Below, piece by piece: positions 1 through 7,507 of a stretch of DNA of 64,000 bases; the first letter of the stretch is position 1; the number at the start of each line of letters is the position of its first letter. A program made the translations under genes and the position numbers. Origin of the DNA: Kineothrix alysoides (GTDB taxonomy: Bacteria; Bacillota; Clostridia; Lachnospirales; Lachnospiraceae); the NCBI RefSeq assembly GCF_000732725.1, contig NZ_JPNB01000002.1, positions 434,001 through 498,000 of the forward strand, in the 5' to 3' direction. The notes below the pieces were generated by a model. The model saw only the letters and a list, made by a program, of their open reading frames with translations, was not told the origin of the DNA and did not search any database.

Positions 1-155
1 AACTCAATAGTTAGTACTATATGTTGTGTTTTATATTTTCTTTTCTTACTATATTTTGTATTTTTATTCTGTATATTCCATCATTTCCAAGGATTTTTGA
101 AGAATTTTGCTGACAAAATGACGACATGATGTCTCAATTCTACTTCGCATTTATT

Positions 156-172
156 TCGCACCAAAAGTGCGA
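156..172 (-). terminator. Small hairpin after graspetide precursor gene
   Basis: TCGCAC and GTGCGA form a 6-bp inverted repeat with a 5-base loop just downstream of the precursor stop codon. There is no clear T tract on the minus strand, so it is a weak terminator candidate. Bases 1-155 show no gene that I can support. Confidence 0.3.
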
Positions 173-182
173 CGTATTATAT

Positions 183-596
183 TTATACAAGTAATATTTC
201 ATCAAAATCACCTGATAAATTAACATTTAAACTATACGACAAAAATTCATCTTCATCTGTATTTTCTTGTGTAAATGTTTGTTTTGTCGGTCCTTCTAAT
301 AAAAACTCATCTGCATCTGAATTCTCAACAGTTTCCGTTACTCCTGTCGGTCCGGAACATATAAATTCATCTGCATCTGTTGTTTCTATAGTTTTTGTAA
401 TATTAGTAGGTTCTAGCAAAAACTCGTCTGGATCCGAATTCTCCTGACTTCTGGTTTCTTGCGTAACACCAATCATCGAAAATTCATCTGCGTCAGTTGT
501 TTCTACTGTACTTGTTTCATATGTAGTTTTGCCCAAATCAACTATTGTATTCATTTTGCATAACTCTCCATATGTACTCAATATGTGCTTTTTCAT
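183..596 (-). CDS. Multi-core graspetide precursor peptide (thuringinin-type motif)
   Basis: A 137-residue acidic, repetitive protein. After a leader of about 24 residues it carries five copies of TxxTxxxExxDxD, each extended by an invariant Glu-Phe: residues 25-39, 45-59, 64-78, 84-98 and 104-118, spaced 19-20 residues apart. Thr/Ser also recur at motif positions 6 and 10. The motif matches what is known for thuringinin-type (group 3) graspetides, where Thr side chains are esterified to Glu/Asp carboxylates by an ATP-grasp ligase. Such a ligase lies two genes upstream. The ATG overlaps the stop of the membrane protein gene (ATGA) and has a GAGGT ribosome site, so it is translationally coupled. 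A shorter start at Met15 is possible. The ester topology and the mature product are inferred. Confidence 0.85.
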   Translation of the reverse strand: MKKHILSTYGELCKMNTIVDLGKTTYETSTVETTDADEFSMIGVTQETRSQENSDPDEFLLEPTNITKTIETTDADEFICSGPTGVTETVENSDADEFLLEGPTKQTFTQENTDEDEFLSYSLNVNLSGDFDEILLV

Positions 597-1648
597 CTTA
601 CCTCAACCACCTTCATCATCGATTTATCTATCTCTTTATCAGTTAAAACTTCAATGTCCAAATCCTTATATTTATCAAGTTCTTCTATCTCTGTAGGTAC
701 TTCATCATCATTTAATAAAACAATGATATGTGTACACTCTTTTTTCTCTATCTCATAAACCATACTTTGCCAATCGATAGCACTATCGCTATATGGTACA
801 GAAATTTCGTTTTTGTTTACTGTAATAACAATGCTTTCTGATTCAGATAAAACTTTGTTTGACTCATCATTAATTTGTATTGTAGCTCCAAAAGAAATAC
901 CAATTGTCAGTATCAGGAGCAATATTACCCACTCCTGTAAATTTAATACAATGCTCACAAATAATTGCGCCTTATATTTCACTTGTTGCCAATCATATTG
1001 ATACTGAACAACAATTTCCGAACTTCTTTTTTCACTACTTCTCAAATCAGCAAAACTACTCTTATTGATACCACGTACTTTTATTGTTCTGAAAATGAAT
1101 ATGCATACATTAAGTAATGCATATATAGCGATACAAACCATGATTTGTAAAATTACAGATATCTCTTTTAAAGTTGCAAAATCTATTATTGCCAACACAA
1201 TCGGTATAACTGTTAATATTATTGTAGCATAAATGTTTATTTTATCAACACTTGAACTTATTCGCTGCTCTTCATGTTCAATATGATAAAGTAGTTTTTC
1301 TTTTTCGATTTCCAAATCTTCATCTGTTATTTCTGCTATATGGTTCCTAAACCGTTCTTGTATTTCGGCAATTTTTTCATTTTTCAAAAGATTCCCTTCA
1401 ATATCAGTTAAATGCAACAGCTTTATCACAGAAAATCTTTCTTCTTTTATATCATACGATAAAATATATACTATCCTATCTCCCAGCATAATATTTAGAA
1501 CACTAATTCGCAGATGGGCTTGTCTCATTTCTTCTATTTCTAATGTTGCAAAATTATCATCATTACTTAAACTCATAATAGGACAATGCGACCAAATCCA
1601 TAGAATAAAATTTAATGCTATCTTCATCAAGCTTTTCACTATTTCCAT
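593..1648 (-). CDS. Unknown membrane protein of the graspetide operon
   Basis: A 351-residue protein I do not recognise. It has a short hydrophobic N-terminal stretch (about residues 6-19), a charged soluble region with a probable helix (90-135), a membrane pair (about 138-157 and 163-187), another membrane segment (about 228-257), and an acidic C-terminal soluble domain of about 90 residues. It lies between the ATP-grasp ligase and the precursor, with a GGAGAG ribosome site and an ATGA overlap with the precursor, so it is almost certainly co-expressed with them. It has no ABC ATPase, peptidase or known transporter motif. Export helper, immunity protein, or membrane target of the peptide are all possible, and none is shown. 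Confidence 0.7.
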   Translation of the reverse strand: MEIVKSLMKIALNFILWIWSHCPIMSLSNDDNFATLEIEEMRQAHLRISVLNIMLGDRIVYILSYDIKEERFSVIKLLHLTDIEGNLLKNEKIAEIQERFRNHIAEITDEDLEIEKEKLLYHIEHEEQRISSSVDKINIYATIILTVIPIVLAIIDFATLKEISVILQIMVCIAIYALLNVCIFIFRTIKVRGINKSSFADLRSSEKRSSEIVVQYQYDWQQVKYKAQLFVSIVLNLQEWVILLLILTIGISFGATIQINDESNKVLSESESIVITVNKNEISVPYSDSAIDWQSMVYEIEKKECTHIIVLLNDDEVPTEIEELDKYKDLDIEVLTDKEIDKSMMKVVEVR

Positions 1649-1669
1649 TTATACTCTCCTATTTATTTG

Positions 1670-2575
1670 CTAGTCAATTAAATATTTAAATATACATTCA
1701 GAAATTGGAATATCTAATATTTTCTCCAACCATAACCATTGACCATTTGGATTAACTTCCAAAAATATCCATTCATCGCTTTTATTAACTATAAAATCAA
1801 AGGCTCCAAATTTCAATTCGAAATCCTTCATTAATTTTTTGCACCAAATGATTACATTTTCTGGGCACTTTACAATCGAATACTTCAATCCACTGTAATT
1901 TTTTCTCCAGTCCAGCTTGTCTTCTGAATCAAGTCTCACCGCAAATATATTACCATTAATATAAGTCAATCTGATCTCATACTGTTTTTCCTCATAGTTT
2001 TGAATATACAACGGTGTCAATCTAATATCTTCTGATAAATCATCAAAATAATTTGTTTGATACATTTCTATCCCATCACGAACTTTTAATTTTCCCGTTG
2101 TTAATGGTTTGATAATTGACTTTCCTTCTATGTATTTTAAAGTATCTTCTCCGCTGTTTCCAATATACGATTCAGGAATTGAAATACCATTTCGGATCGT
2201 ATATAGTAACTGGAATGTCTTATTTTCTGTTTTTCTTAGTATTGCTGGGCTTGTCAGCACTTTCCCCTCAAAATCATCTGCGATTCCATTAATTAATGAA
2301 ATAATATCTTTTGCTATCATTCCATGATACTCTTTTTCATATTCCGACAAATCTGGTAAAATGGGTTTTCTATAGTATATGCTATATAAACCTGTCTTTT
2401 CAATTTTCCAATCTCCACAGGCTATTGTCCACTGTTTTTTTCCACCAATATTTATTTTATATTTAAATAGCTCATCCACATTCAGTCTATAAAATAATGC
2501 ATCATTATGGTATTTCTTTATCACATAATCAACCGTAACATCCATTGAGCTAGTTATAACCAAAATTGCTCTCAT
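1670..2575 (-). CDS. ATP-grasp peptide ester ligase (MvdC/MvdD-like graspetide synthetase)
   Basis: A 301-residue ligase predicted to use ATP to join Thr/Ser hydroxyls to Asp/Glu carboxylates in the downstream repeat peptide. Visible family marks are the YYRKP motif (residues 67-71), NKTFQL (118-123), the ATP-binding IIKP with Lys156, GAFDF with Asp260, and the metal-site block FLEVNPNGQWLWLE (271-284). Length is normal for microviridin-type ligases. It is the first gene of a three-gene minus-strand operon, with a GGGGG ribosome site just before the ATG and 21 bases before the next gene. I could not pick out a convincing promoter. A general ATP-grasp role is less likely given the repeat precursor beside it. 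Confidence 0.9.
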   Translation of the reverse strand: MRAILVITSSMDVTVDYVIKKYHNDALFYRLNVDELFKYKINIGGKKQWTIACGDWKIEKTGLYSIYYRKPILPDLSEYEKEYHGMIAKDIISLINGIADDFEGKVLTSPAILRKTENKTFQLLYTIRNGISIPESYIGNSGEDTLKYIEGKSIIKPLTTGKLKVRDGIEMYQTNYFDDLSEDIRLTPLYIQNYEEKQYEIRLTYINGNIFAVRLDSEDKLDWRKNYSGLKYSIVKCPENVIIWCKKLMKDFELKFGAFDFIVNKSDEWIFLEVNPNGQWLWLEKILDIPISECIFKYLID

Positions 2576-2687
2576 ATTCCCCCTATCTATTCCACTACAC
2601 TTATAAGAAAGAGAATTATTTTTCTATTTTTTGTCATACAATATGCTCTCTTTCGTTATAAACCAAAAGCAAGATTCAATTGGTTGA

Positions 2688-2714
2688 ATTATTGGTTGAA
2701 TTTCAACCAATAAT
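2688..2714. promoter_or_regulatory. Perfect 13-bp inverted repeat
   Basis: ATTATTGGTTGAA, one base, TTCAACCAATAAT: a perfect dyad immediately after the stop of the AlbA_2 gene and about 110 bases upstream of the ligase gene. A further TTGGTTGAAT half-site lies at 2680-2689. There is no T tract on the minus strand, so an operator is as likely as a terminator. The C-terminal HTH of the neighbouring AlbA_2 protein would be the natural binder, but that is a guess. Confidence 0.45.
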
Positions 2715-2716
2715 TT

Positions 2717-4126
2717 TTATAAAATCAACCAATATCCATCTCTGTTTGAACCTTCTCGCTTAATCTTTTTTTCATCTTTCAATTTTTTTATACAATACTT
2801 AACTTGGTTTGGTGTCCAATGCAAAGTTTCAGATATCTCTTTTGTCTTAATATCAGGTTTTTTATAAATCAAAGACAAAAGAATATCTTCAGGACTTTTG
2901 CCAAAAGTATTTGAATCATTCTTACCTTTAGATTCTACTGTATCAAAAGAATATTCCTCATCCAACGGAACAATTATTCTGAAAACATCGCCTTCAATAA
3001 ACTCCGGTTCTTGTCCTGAATAATATTTCGAATACTTATACAGATTTCTGACTCCTGATCCGAGTCTATCTGACCAGCCAATATTTCTAAAAAATGAAGC
3101 TATAATTGGATTTTTAGGATTAGGTTCCATATTCTCAGGTGTAATCACTCCATCTCCTACTGAACGGCTCGCATTTTCTGTATACATTCTTTTCTTCTCG
3201 ATAACAAATTTAGCGGTATACGAACTTGTAAATTCTCTATGAATTAAAGTGTTCCCAATCATTTCTCGTGTAATAATATTACGTAGATTCTTACGTTCAG
3301 TTCCTTCCAAGAAAAATTTATCTGGCAAATGCTTTCTAGCAAAATCCATTAACTGATCGTAGCTTTCAATCAAATTAGTTCTTACAGTTTCTCTGTCATC
3401 ATATCTATCTACATTAATCTTTCTTACAAGCGCATCTGTTTCATATGCTGGGCAAATATCTCTAATCACATCATCTTTTCCAAGAAGCATAACTGCAGCA
3501 AGATTATATCCCTTTTCTCCAGTGGCTCGGTCTGTCCCGTAAAGCCCTGCACTTCTTAAAAGCTCTTCATTTGTCATTGATTCCCAACCATGCGTACCTT
3601 CAATATTGTTTGTAGCCATTTTTCTAACGCGTGGCAATAAATCTAACCTCAAATCATCTATTGATACATATGGGAAAATCCTTTTTTCAGTAAAAATACT
3701 TTGTTTACGAATGTACATAGATGCAAGCTGTGATGTCGCAGTTACTTTTACATCAGAATCATCTACTCTATCATAGATTTCCTTTTTAAAACTGTGAACT
3801 TCTGCGCTTACAGGAACATGCACATGTATAATTGTTTTTCCATCATACTTAATAATTTCAGGAACAAGATAAATCGTCGGTGATAACAGTATTGGATTAC
3901 TGATAACTTTAATAAAATTCTTAATCATATCTCCAGCTGCTTTTTCTGGAACACCTATTACTGTACCATCATTTAAGACACCCATGAAAATATCACCGCC
4001 AAATCTATTCAGAAAAGAGCAGACACTTTCATAGACATCATTTTCTATGCCATTTCCACAACGCTTAAATTCTACAGCAATTGTTTCTCCAATTTGTAAT
4101 ATAGATTCAAGTTTATGTTGGTCCAT
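2717..4126 (-). CDS. AlbA_2 / HATPase_c_4 / HTH protein (Schlafen-AlbA type regulator)
   Basis: A 469-residue protein of the family often named ATP-binding or 'divergent AAA-4' protein. The N-terminal region (about residues 10-130, with EFKRCGNG and a GGDIFMGV turn) is an AlbA_2 putative nucleic-acid-binding domain. The middle to C-terminal part (about 280-400, NTLIHREF ... GVRNLYKY) is the associated ATPase-like domain. The last 60 residues look like a winged HTH. Such proteins are common in mobile islands, and their targets are mostly unknown. The start has a good AGGAGG-like site. It lies alone between the graspetide operon and the CBASS pair, with about 200 bases of AT-rich sequence upstream. 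Confidence 0.8.
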   Translation of the reverse strand: MDQHKLESILQIGETIAVEFKRCGNGIENDVYESVCSFLNRFGGDIFMGVLNDGTVIGVPEKAAGDMIKNFIKVISNPILLSPTIYLVPEIIKYDGKTIIHVHVPVSAEVHSFKKEIYDRVDDSDVKVTATSQLASMYIRKQSIFTEKRIFPYVSIDDLRLDLLPRVRKMATNNIEGTHGWESMTNEELLRSAGLYGTDRATGEKGYNLAAVMLLGKDDVIRDICPAYETDALVRKINVDRYDDRETVRTNLIESYDQLMDFARKHLPDKFFLEGTERKNLRNIITREMIGNTLIHREFTSSYTAKFVIEKKRMYTENASRSVGDGVITPENMEPNPKNPIIASFFRNIGWSDRLGSGVRNLYKYSKYYSGQEPEFIEGDVFRIIVPLDEEYSFDTVESKGKNDSNTFGKSPEDILLSLIYKKPDIKTKEISETLHWTPNQVKYCIKKLKDEKKIKREGSNRDGYWLIL

Positions 4127-4333
4127 GAATTTACCTCCTAATGGATCTCCTAAATTAATAATTTAATAATTGGATTCTTAAAATTTCAATTACTTCATAC
4201 CAATAACCAAGTTAGCCGATTTTGTAACTCGTCTTCGCTCCACACAACATTATTTAATACTTTTTACATAATTATAATATCTGATTCACAAAATATCAGC
4301 CCTTCATTATTAATCATAACGAGATTGTTTTAA

Positions 4334-5152
4334 TTATATGGCAATATAATTCATTACTTTCTTCAAACATTCTAGACTACTCTCTGTTAAAACTTTTTGC
4401 CCACTACCTGGAGCATATAATAAAAGAATTCCCCATGCTGAATTTGAAGTAAGATAATCAATTAGTACTTTTTCATAACTTCCACTTGCTGCAGATGAGC
4501 TATCTCCCGGTGGTGTCCATCTCCAATCCCCAATTGCTTGATAAACAAAACTATCAATCACAATCCCAGAAAGATGATAACTACTAAAATGATTATCACG
4601 TATAAATCGCAAATGTTTACATGTATCGCAAAATAGTCCATTACTACTTTGATTTTTTATTTTAATAGCTTCTTGCTCAGCTTTAGGGTTCGTAGAACGC
4701 CAATTCCCTCCCATATTTGAATCCGGATATTTATATGAACCATCCCAATTACCAAACCAGTCTAAATTTTTAAATGCAGGTAATATTTCAAATTTCATCC
4801 CATCAAAAAATGTTATTTTCACTACTTGTCCATCCGCTCTAACATCGCTTCTTGGATATGATGTTAAAATAGCTTGCTTAACTGTCTGCAAAAGTCTTGA
4901 TTGTCCATTTCCTTTAAGAGCATCATGGCGCTCATATTCTTTCTCTGGTAAAAGAACCAATATGTCTAAATCACTTGTGTCAATTGCGGTTCCTCTTCCA
5001 TAAGATCCTACATACAAACTGTTCTGTGAGTCACTTGACACATTCCAAAATTCTCTATTTATAGCAGATGTAACTGTATGATAACGCAAAGAAATTTTGC
5101 TTCTTATATCCATAGATATTATTTCTCCACGTTTCTGCACTAAATCACTCAT
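4334..5152 (-). CDS. CD-NTase family nucleotidyltransferase (CBASS cyclase)
   Basis: A 272-residue SMODS-type nucleotidyltransferase predicted to make a cyclic oligonucleotide alarm signal on phage infection. The active site is clear: G49-S50 of GSYGRGT, the Asp pair D61-x-D63 in SDLDILV, and a third acidic residue (Glu122 in KFEILPAF). Its ATG overlaps the stop of the SLATT gene by four bases. A synthase plus membrane effector pair fits a minimal type I CBASS operon. No Cap2/Cap3 or HORMA/TRIP13 helper genes are nearby. The signal nucleotide cannot be told from sequence alone. Confidence 0.85.
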   Translation of the reverse strand: MSDLVQKRGEIISMDIRSKISLRYHTVTSAINREFWNVSSDSQNSLYVGSYGRGTAIDTSDLDILVLLPEKEYERHDALKGNGQSRLLQTVKQAILTSYPRSDVRADGQVVKITFFDGMKFEILPAFKNLDWFGNWDGSYKYPDSNMGGNWRSTNPKAEQEAIKIKNQSSNGLFCDTCKHLRFIRDNHFSSYHLSGIVIDSFVYQAIGDWRWTPPGDSSSAASGSYEKVLIDYLTSNSAWGILLLYAPGSGQKVLTESSLECLKKVMNYIAI

Positions 5153-5712
5153 TCTCTTCCTTCCCTTCTTAATTTTTCTGGAAGACTATCATCAATTTCC
5201 AGTTCAGAAAACCTATTATCTTGTTTTATATTCAATGCAATTCTTGCCTGCTTTACTGCCTTGTCTGTTGTTCTTGGCGCATCGCTATAGATTTCATCAA
5301 CTTGTTTTACTAATTCATTATACTGCTCCATTAACACAGCCACCGTATCTTGCTCCAACCGAATTCTTAATATTAGCAGTTTCAACTCATCTCTTTTATT
5401 CAACAGTTTATGTGCTACAGACGTATGTGACGATATCATATTCTGCAAATCAAATGACCTAAAAAATGCACTTACAAAAACCGAAACAAATGATATTAAA
5501 GCTGATAAAATTTTAACCCATATTTGGTCAGTAAATATCAGCGAAACAATTCCTACCGAAGTTAAAGATGCAGCTAAAATTTTAGCAGTTTCCATGCTTT
5601 TATATTGTTTAGCATATAAATCTGATTGCTTTTCATGTATCTTATGCGACCACATAACGCCGCCAAATGTATTACGAACAGAATCTTCAAATATTTCATA
5701 ATCATTCTGCAT
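5149..5712 (-). CDS. SLATT-domain two-helix membrane effector (CBASS)
   Basis: A 187-residue protein with two adjacent membrane helices (about residues 40-60 and 66-86) flanked by charged helices. This is the SLATT layout, known as a pore-like effector linked to SMODS nucleotidyltransferases. It sits first in the operon and overlaps the cyclase gene by four bases. The predicted role is to bind the cyclase product and breach the inner membrane, killing the infected cell (established for the class, inferred here). Upstream is 140 bases of noncoding sequence after the Mrr-like gene, so the pair has its own transcription unit. Confidence 0.8.
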   Translation of the reverse strand: MQNDYEIFEDSVRNTFGGVMWSHKIHEKQSDLYAKQYKSMETAKILAASLTSVGIVSLIFTDQIWVKILSALISFVSVFVSAFFRSFDLQNMISSHTSVAHKLLNKRDELKLLILRIRLEQDTVAVLMEQYNELVKQVDEIYSDAPRTTDKAVKQARIALNIKQDNRFSELEIDDSLPEKLRREGRE

Positions 5713-5853
5713 AGTTTTTCCCCCATATTAATATTTTTCGGAATTTCTGTAATTCCAAAATACTCTTCAATGTTCTCTGCATGTTTTAAATAATATTAAA
5801 AATCAATCCATCTAGCTTAAAACAACAATGGAAGTTTCCTTGTTTTAACACAT

Positions 5854-6468
5854 TTATGTGCCATCAAACATTGTGTTCTTTATAGTATCAATAACATTTT
5901 TATACATTTCTTTTGTCGGATATATTTCATTATATGGATAATCGGAATCCAAATCCCACTGTAACGCAAAATACTTAGGCATTTGCCTTCTAACAAACAT
6001 TTGTATCTTCAAAAAATCTAAATTTGGTTGAATAGAATTTTGTATATGCTTTACAAACTCATCTACAATCTGAATCAATGTAATGCCATGAGATTTTGCA
6101 AACATAACTGCACCACTTTGATAACCAGATGTTGACATAAAGATGCTCTTATTTGCTCCAAGACTTTGTTGTTTTTGATATAATGAACAAATTTTTTCAC
6201 GTTCAATCGCTCTTGAATATTTTTTACATTCTACAATCATCTTAACCTTTGTTCCCATTATAGTAAATTCTCCAAGAACATCTATCTGATAAGTACCATC
6301 ATTAGACTCAACTTTTTGATTATGTGAAACTGAAAAATCCTTTAAGTTTTCTTGAATAGCATATGCTTGAAGTGTATTCATGCAAAATATTTCAAAATCC
6401 GTAGGCGAAATATCAGCTGATAAACTTCTATATGGATTAATATCACCATTCATATCATCACCCCTCAT
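5854..6468 (-). CDS. Mrr-like restriction endonuclease (PD-(D/E)XK)
   Basis: A 204-residue protein with a PD-(D/E)XK nuclease core of Mrr_cat type: the QIDVLGEF strand with the catalytic Asp, the VECKK motif with Glu and Lys, and the following Gln/Ser-rich helix. Mrr-type enzymes cut foreign or methylated DNA. It begins inside the stop region of the truncated hsdS gene (11-base overlap) and follows the hsdM operon, so it is probably translated with it. A second ATG (6453) five codons in could also be the start. It may be a cassette that replaced the missing part of hsdS and hsdR, or the nuclease partner of a reworked system. Confidence 0.75.
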   Translation of the reverse strand: MRGDDMNGDINPYRSLSADISPTDFEIFCMNTLQAYAIQENLKDFSVSHNQKVESNDGTYQIDVLGEFTIMGTKVKMIVECKKYSRAIEREKICSLYQKQQSLGANKSIFMSTSGYQSGAVMFAKSHGITLIQIVDEFVKHIQNSIQPNLDFLKIQMFVRRQMPKYFALQWDLDSDYPYNEIYPTKEMYKNVIDTIKNTMFDGT

Positions 6469-6694
6469 CTACATTCTCAGCTTTTTCATCAGAAATAAAA
6501 CTTATTGTTTTATCCAAAAAGAGGTTATACTGTGTGTATATTTGACCATAATGAATACACGGTGTCCCATTTTCTACATAATCCTTCTTCTGAAAGTTAC
6601 CGCCTCTGAAAACAGAAGCAACCTCACTGAGCTTTTTATATTCAATGCCATTTGGACATAATTCATGAATCATTTTTTCAAGTTTCATCATCAA
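6458..6694 (-). pseudogene. hsdS: Truncated type I specificity subunit HsdS
   Basis: Only 78 residues, against roughly 380-420 for a normal HsdS. The sequence is a clear start of the first target-recognition domain: CPNGIEYKKLSEVASVFRGG followed by the GxPCIHYGQIYT block. It then stops after VDEG. The second recognition domain and both conserved spacer helices are missing, so it cannot work alone as a normal S subunit. It overlaps the gene upstream by 17 bases and the Mrr-like gene downstream by 11. A deletion junction at the stop is the simplest reading. Confidence 0.85.
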
Positions 6695-7505
6695 ACAATC
6701 CCTCCTTTCGTATAATTTCTAAAAATTTATTGAACTCGATTTTATCTTTAGGGATAATTGGTCTATCAAACAAATCATATAACCCAATCTCTCGTAAATG
6801 CAGTTGCTTTTTTATATTTTCCTTCGATATTGAAACCCACATTTTTTCTCCATATAAGAGATTCGTTTTTATACATCCATCCTGCAGTTTTTGTAAACTT
6901 TCTTCCGTATTAATTCCCATTTCGAATAATGTACCATATTCATTTCTATTATTTTCTGGTATTTTCCTCAAATCTTCAGTATCATTAAAAATAGCAATTG
7001 TCCTCGTTGATACTGACTCTGGTAGTTTTTCATTTCTTCCCGGATGCTTATCAAGCATAATCTGCTCTTCAATTTCTTTTCTTATACCGTTTGCAATACG
7101 AAATAAATCACTATCAAAAGCAACATAATCAAGTGTTATCTGCTCTGGCAAATAATCAGAACAAATATTTTTGACTGATTGAATTTGTTGTTTCATATCA
7201 CTTGTCATATCAGTTAAAGATTCATACTCTTTACTAATGTAGTCGTCATCTTTATGTGCACCGTTTTTATCACGCTCATAATATATTGAGCTTATTACAT
7301 TATCTTCACAAATACGTTTTTTGTCTTTTGGAAAACATTTATCAAGAACTACACAACAGTTGATATAGAACTTTCTTCGTATGTCATTTGTCTTTTCTCG
7401 TAAATTAATATTAGAAATCTGCTTCCCGTGCTCAGAAATATATAAAATTGAGTCAATTGACTTCTTTGCATCGATAAAGTATCGTGCAAGTTCCCATCCT
7501 TTCAT
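6678..7505 (-). CDS. Unknown protein within the type I R-M operon
   Basis: A 275-residue soluble, charged protein with no motif I recognise. It lies between hsdM and the hsdS remnant, starting two bases after the hsdM stop and overlapping hsdS by 17 bases, so it is part of the operon. Extra genes between M and S are often accessory or anti-phage modules carried by type I systems. That is context only. No nuclease, ATPase or HTH motif is evident, and no function is proposed. Confidence 0.65.
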   Translation of the reverse strand: MKGWELARYFIDAKKSIDSILYISEHGKQISNINLREKTNDIRRKFYINCCVVLDKCFPKDKKRICEDNVISSIYYERDKNGAHKDDDYISKEYESLTDMTSDMKQQIQSVKNICSDYLPEQITLDYVAFDSDLFRIANGIRKEIEEQIMLDKHPGRNEKLPESVSTRTIAIFNDTEDLRKIPENNRNEYGTLFEMGINTEESLQKLQDGCIKTNLLYGEKMWVSISKENIKKQLHLREIGLYDLFDRPIIPKDKIEFNKFLEIIRKEGLFDDET

Positions 7506-7507
7506 AA

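Noticed and set aside
1-8. The first bases (AACTCAAT) match the guaA 3' end, hinting at the other attachment site.
   Set aside because: Eight bases is too short, the window edge is arbitrary, and no integrase is present.
183-596. The repeat protein read as a generic acidic or calcium-binding repeat protein.
   Set aside because: The exact TxxTxxxExxDxD spacing in all five repeats and the ATP-grasp ligase in the operon explain it better.
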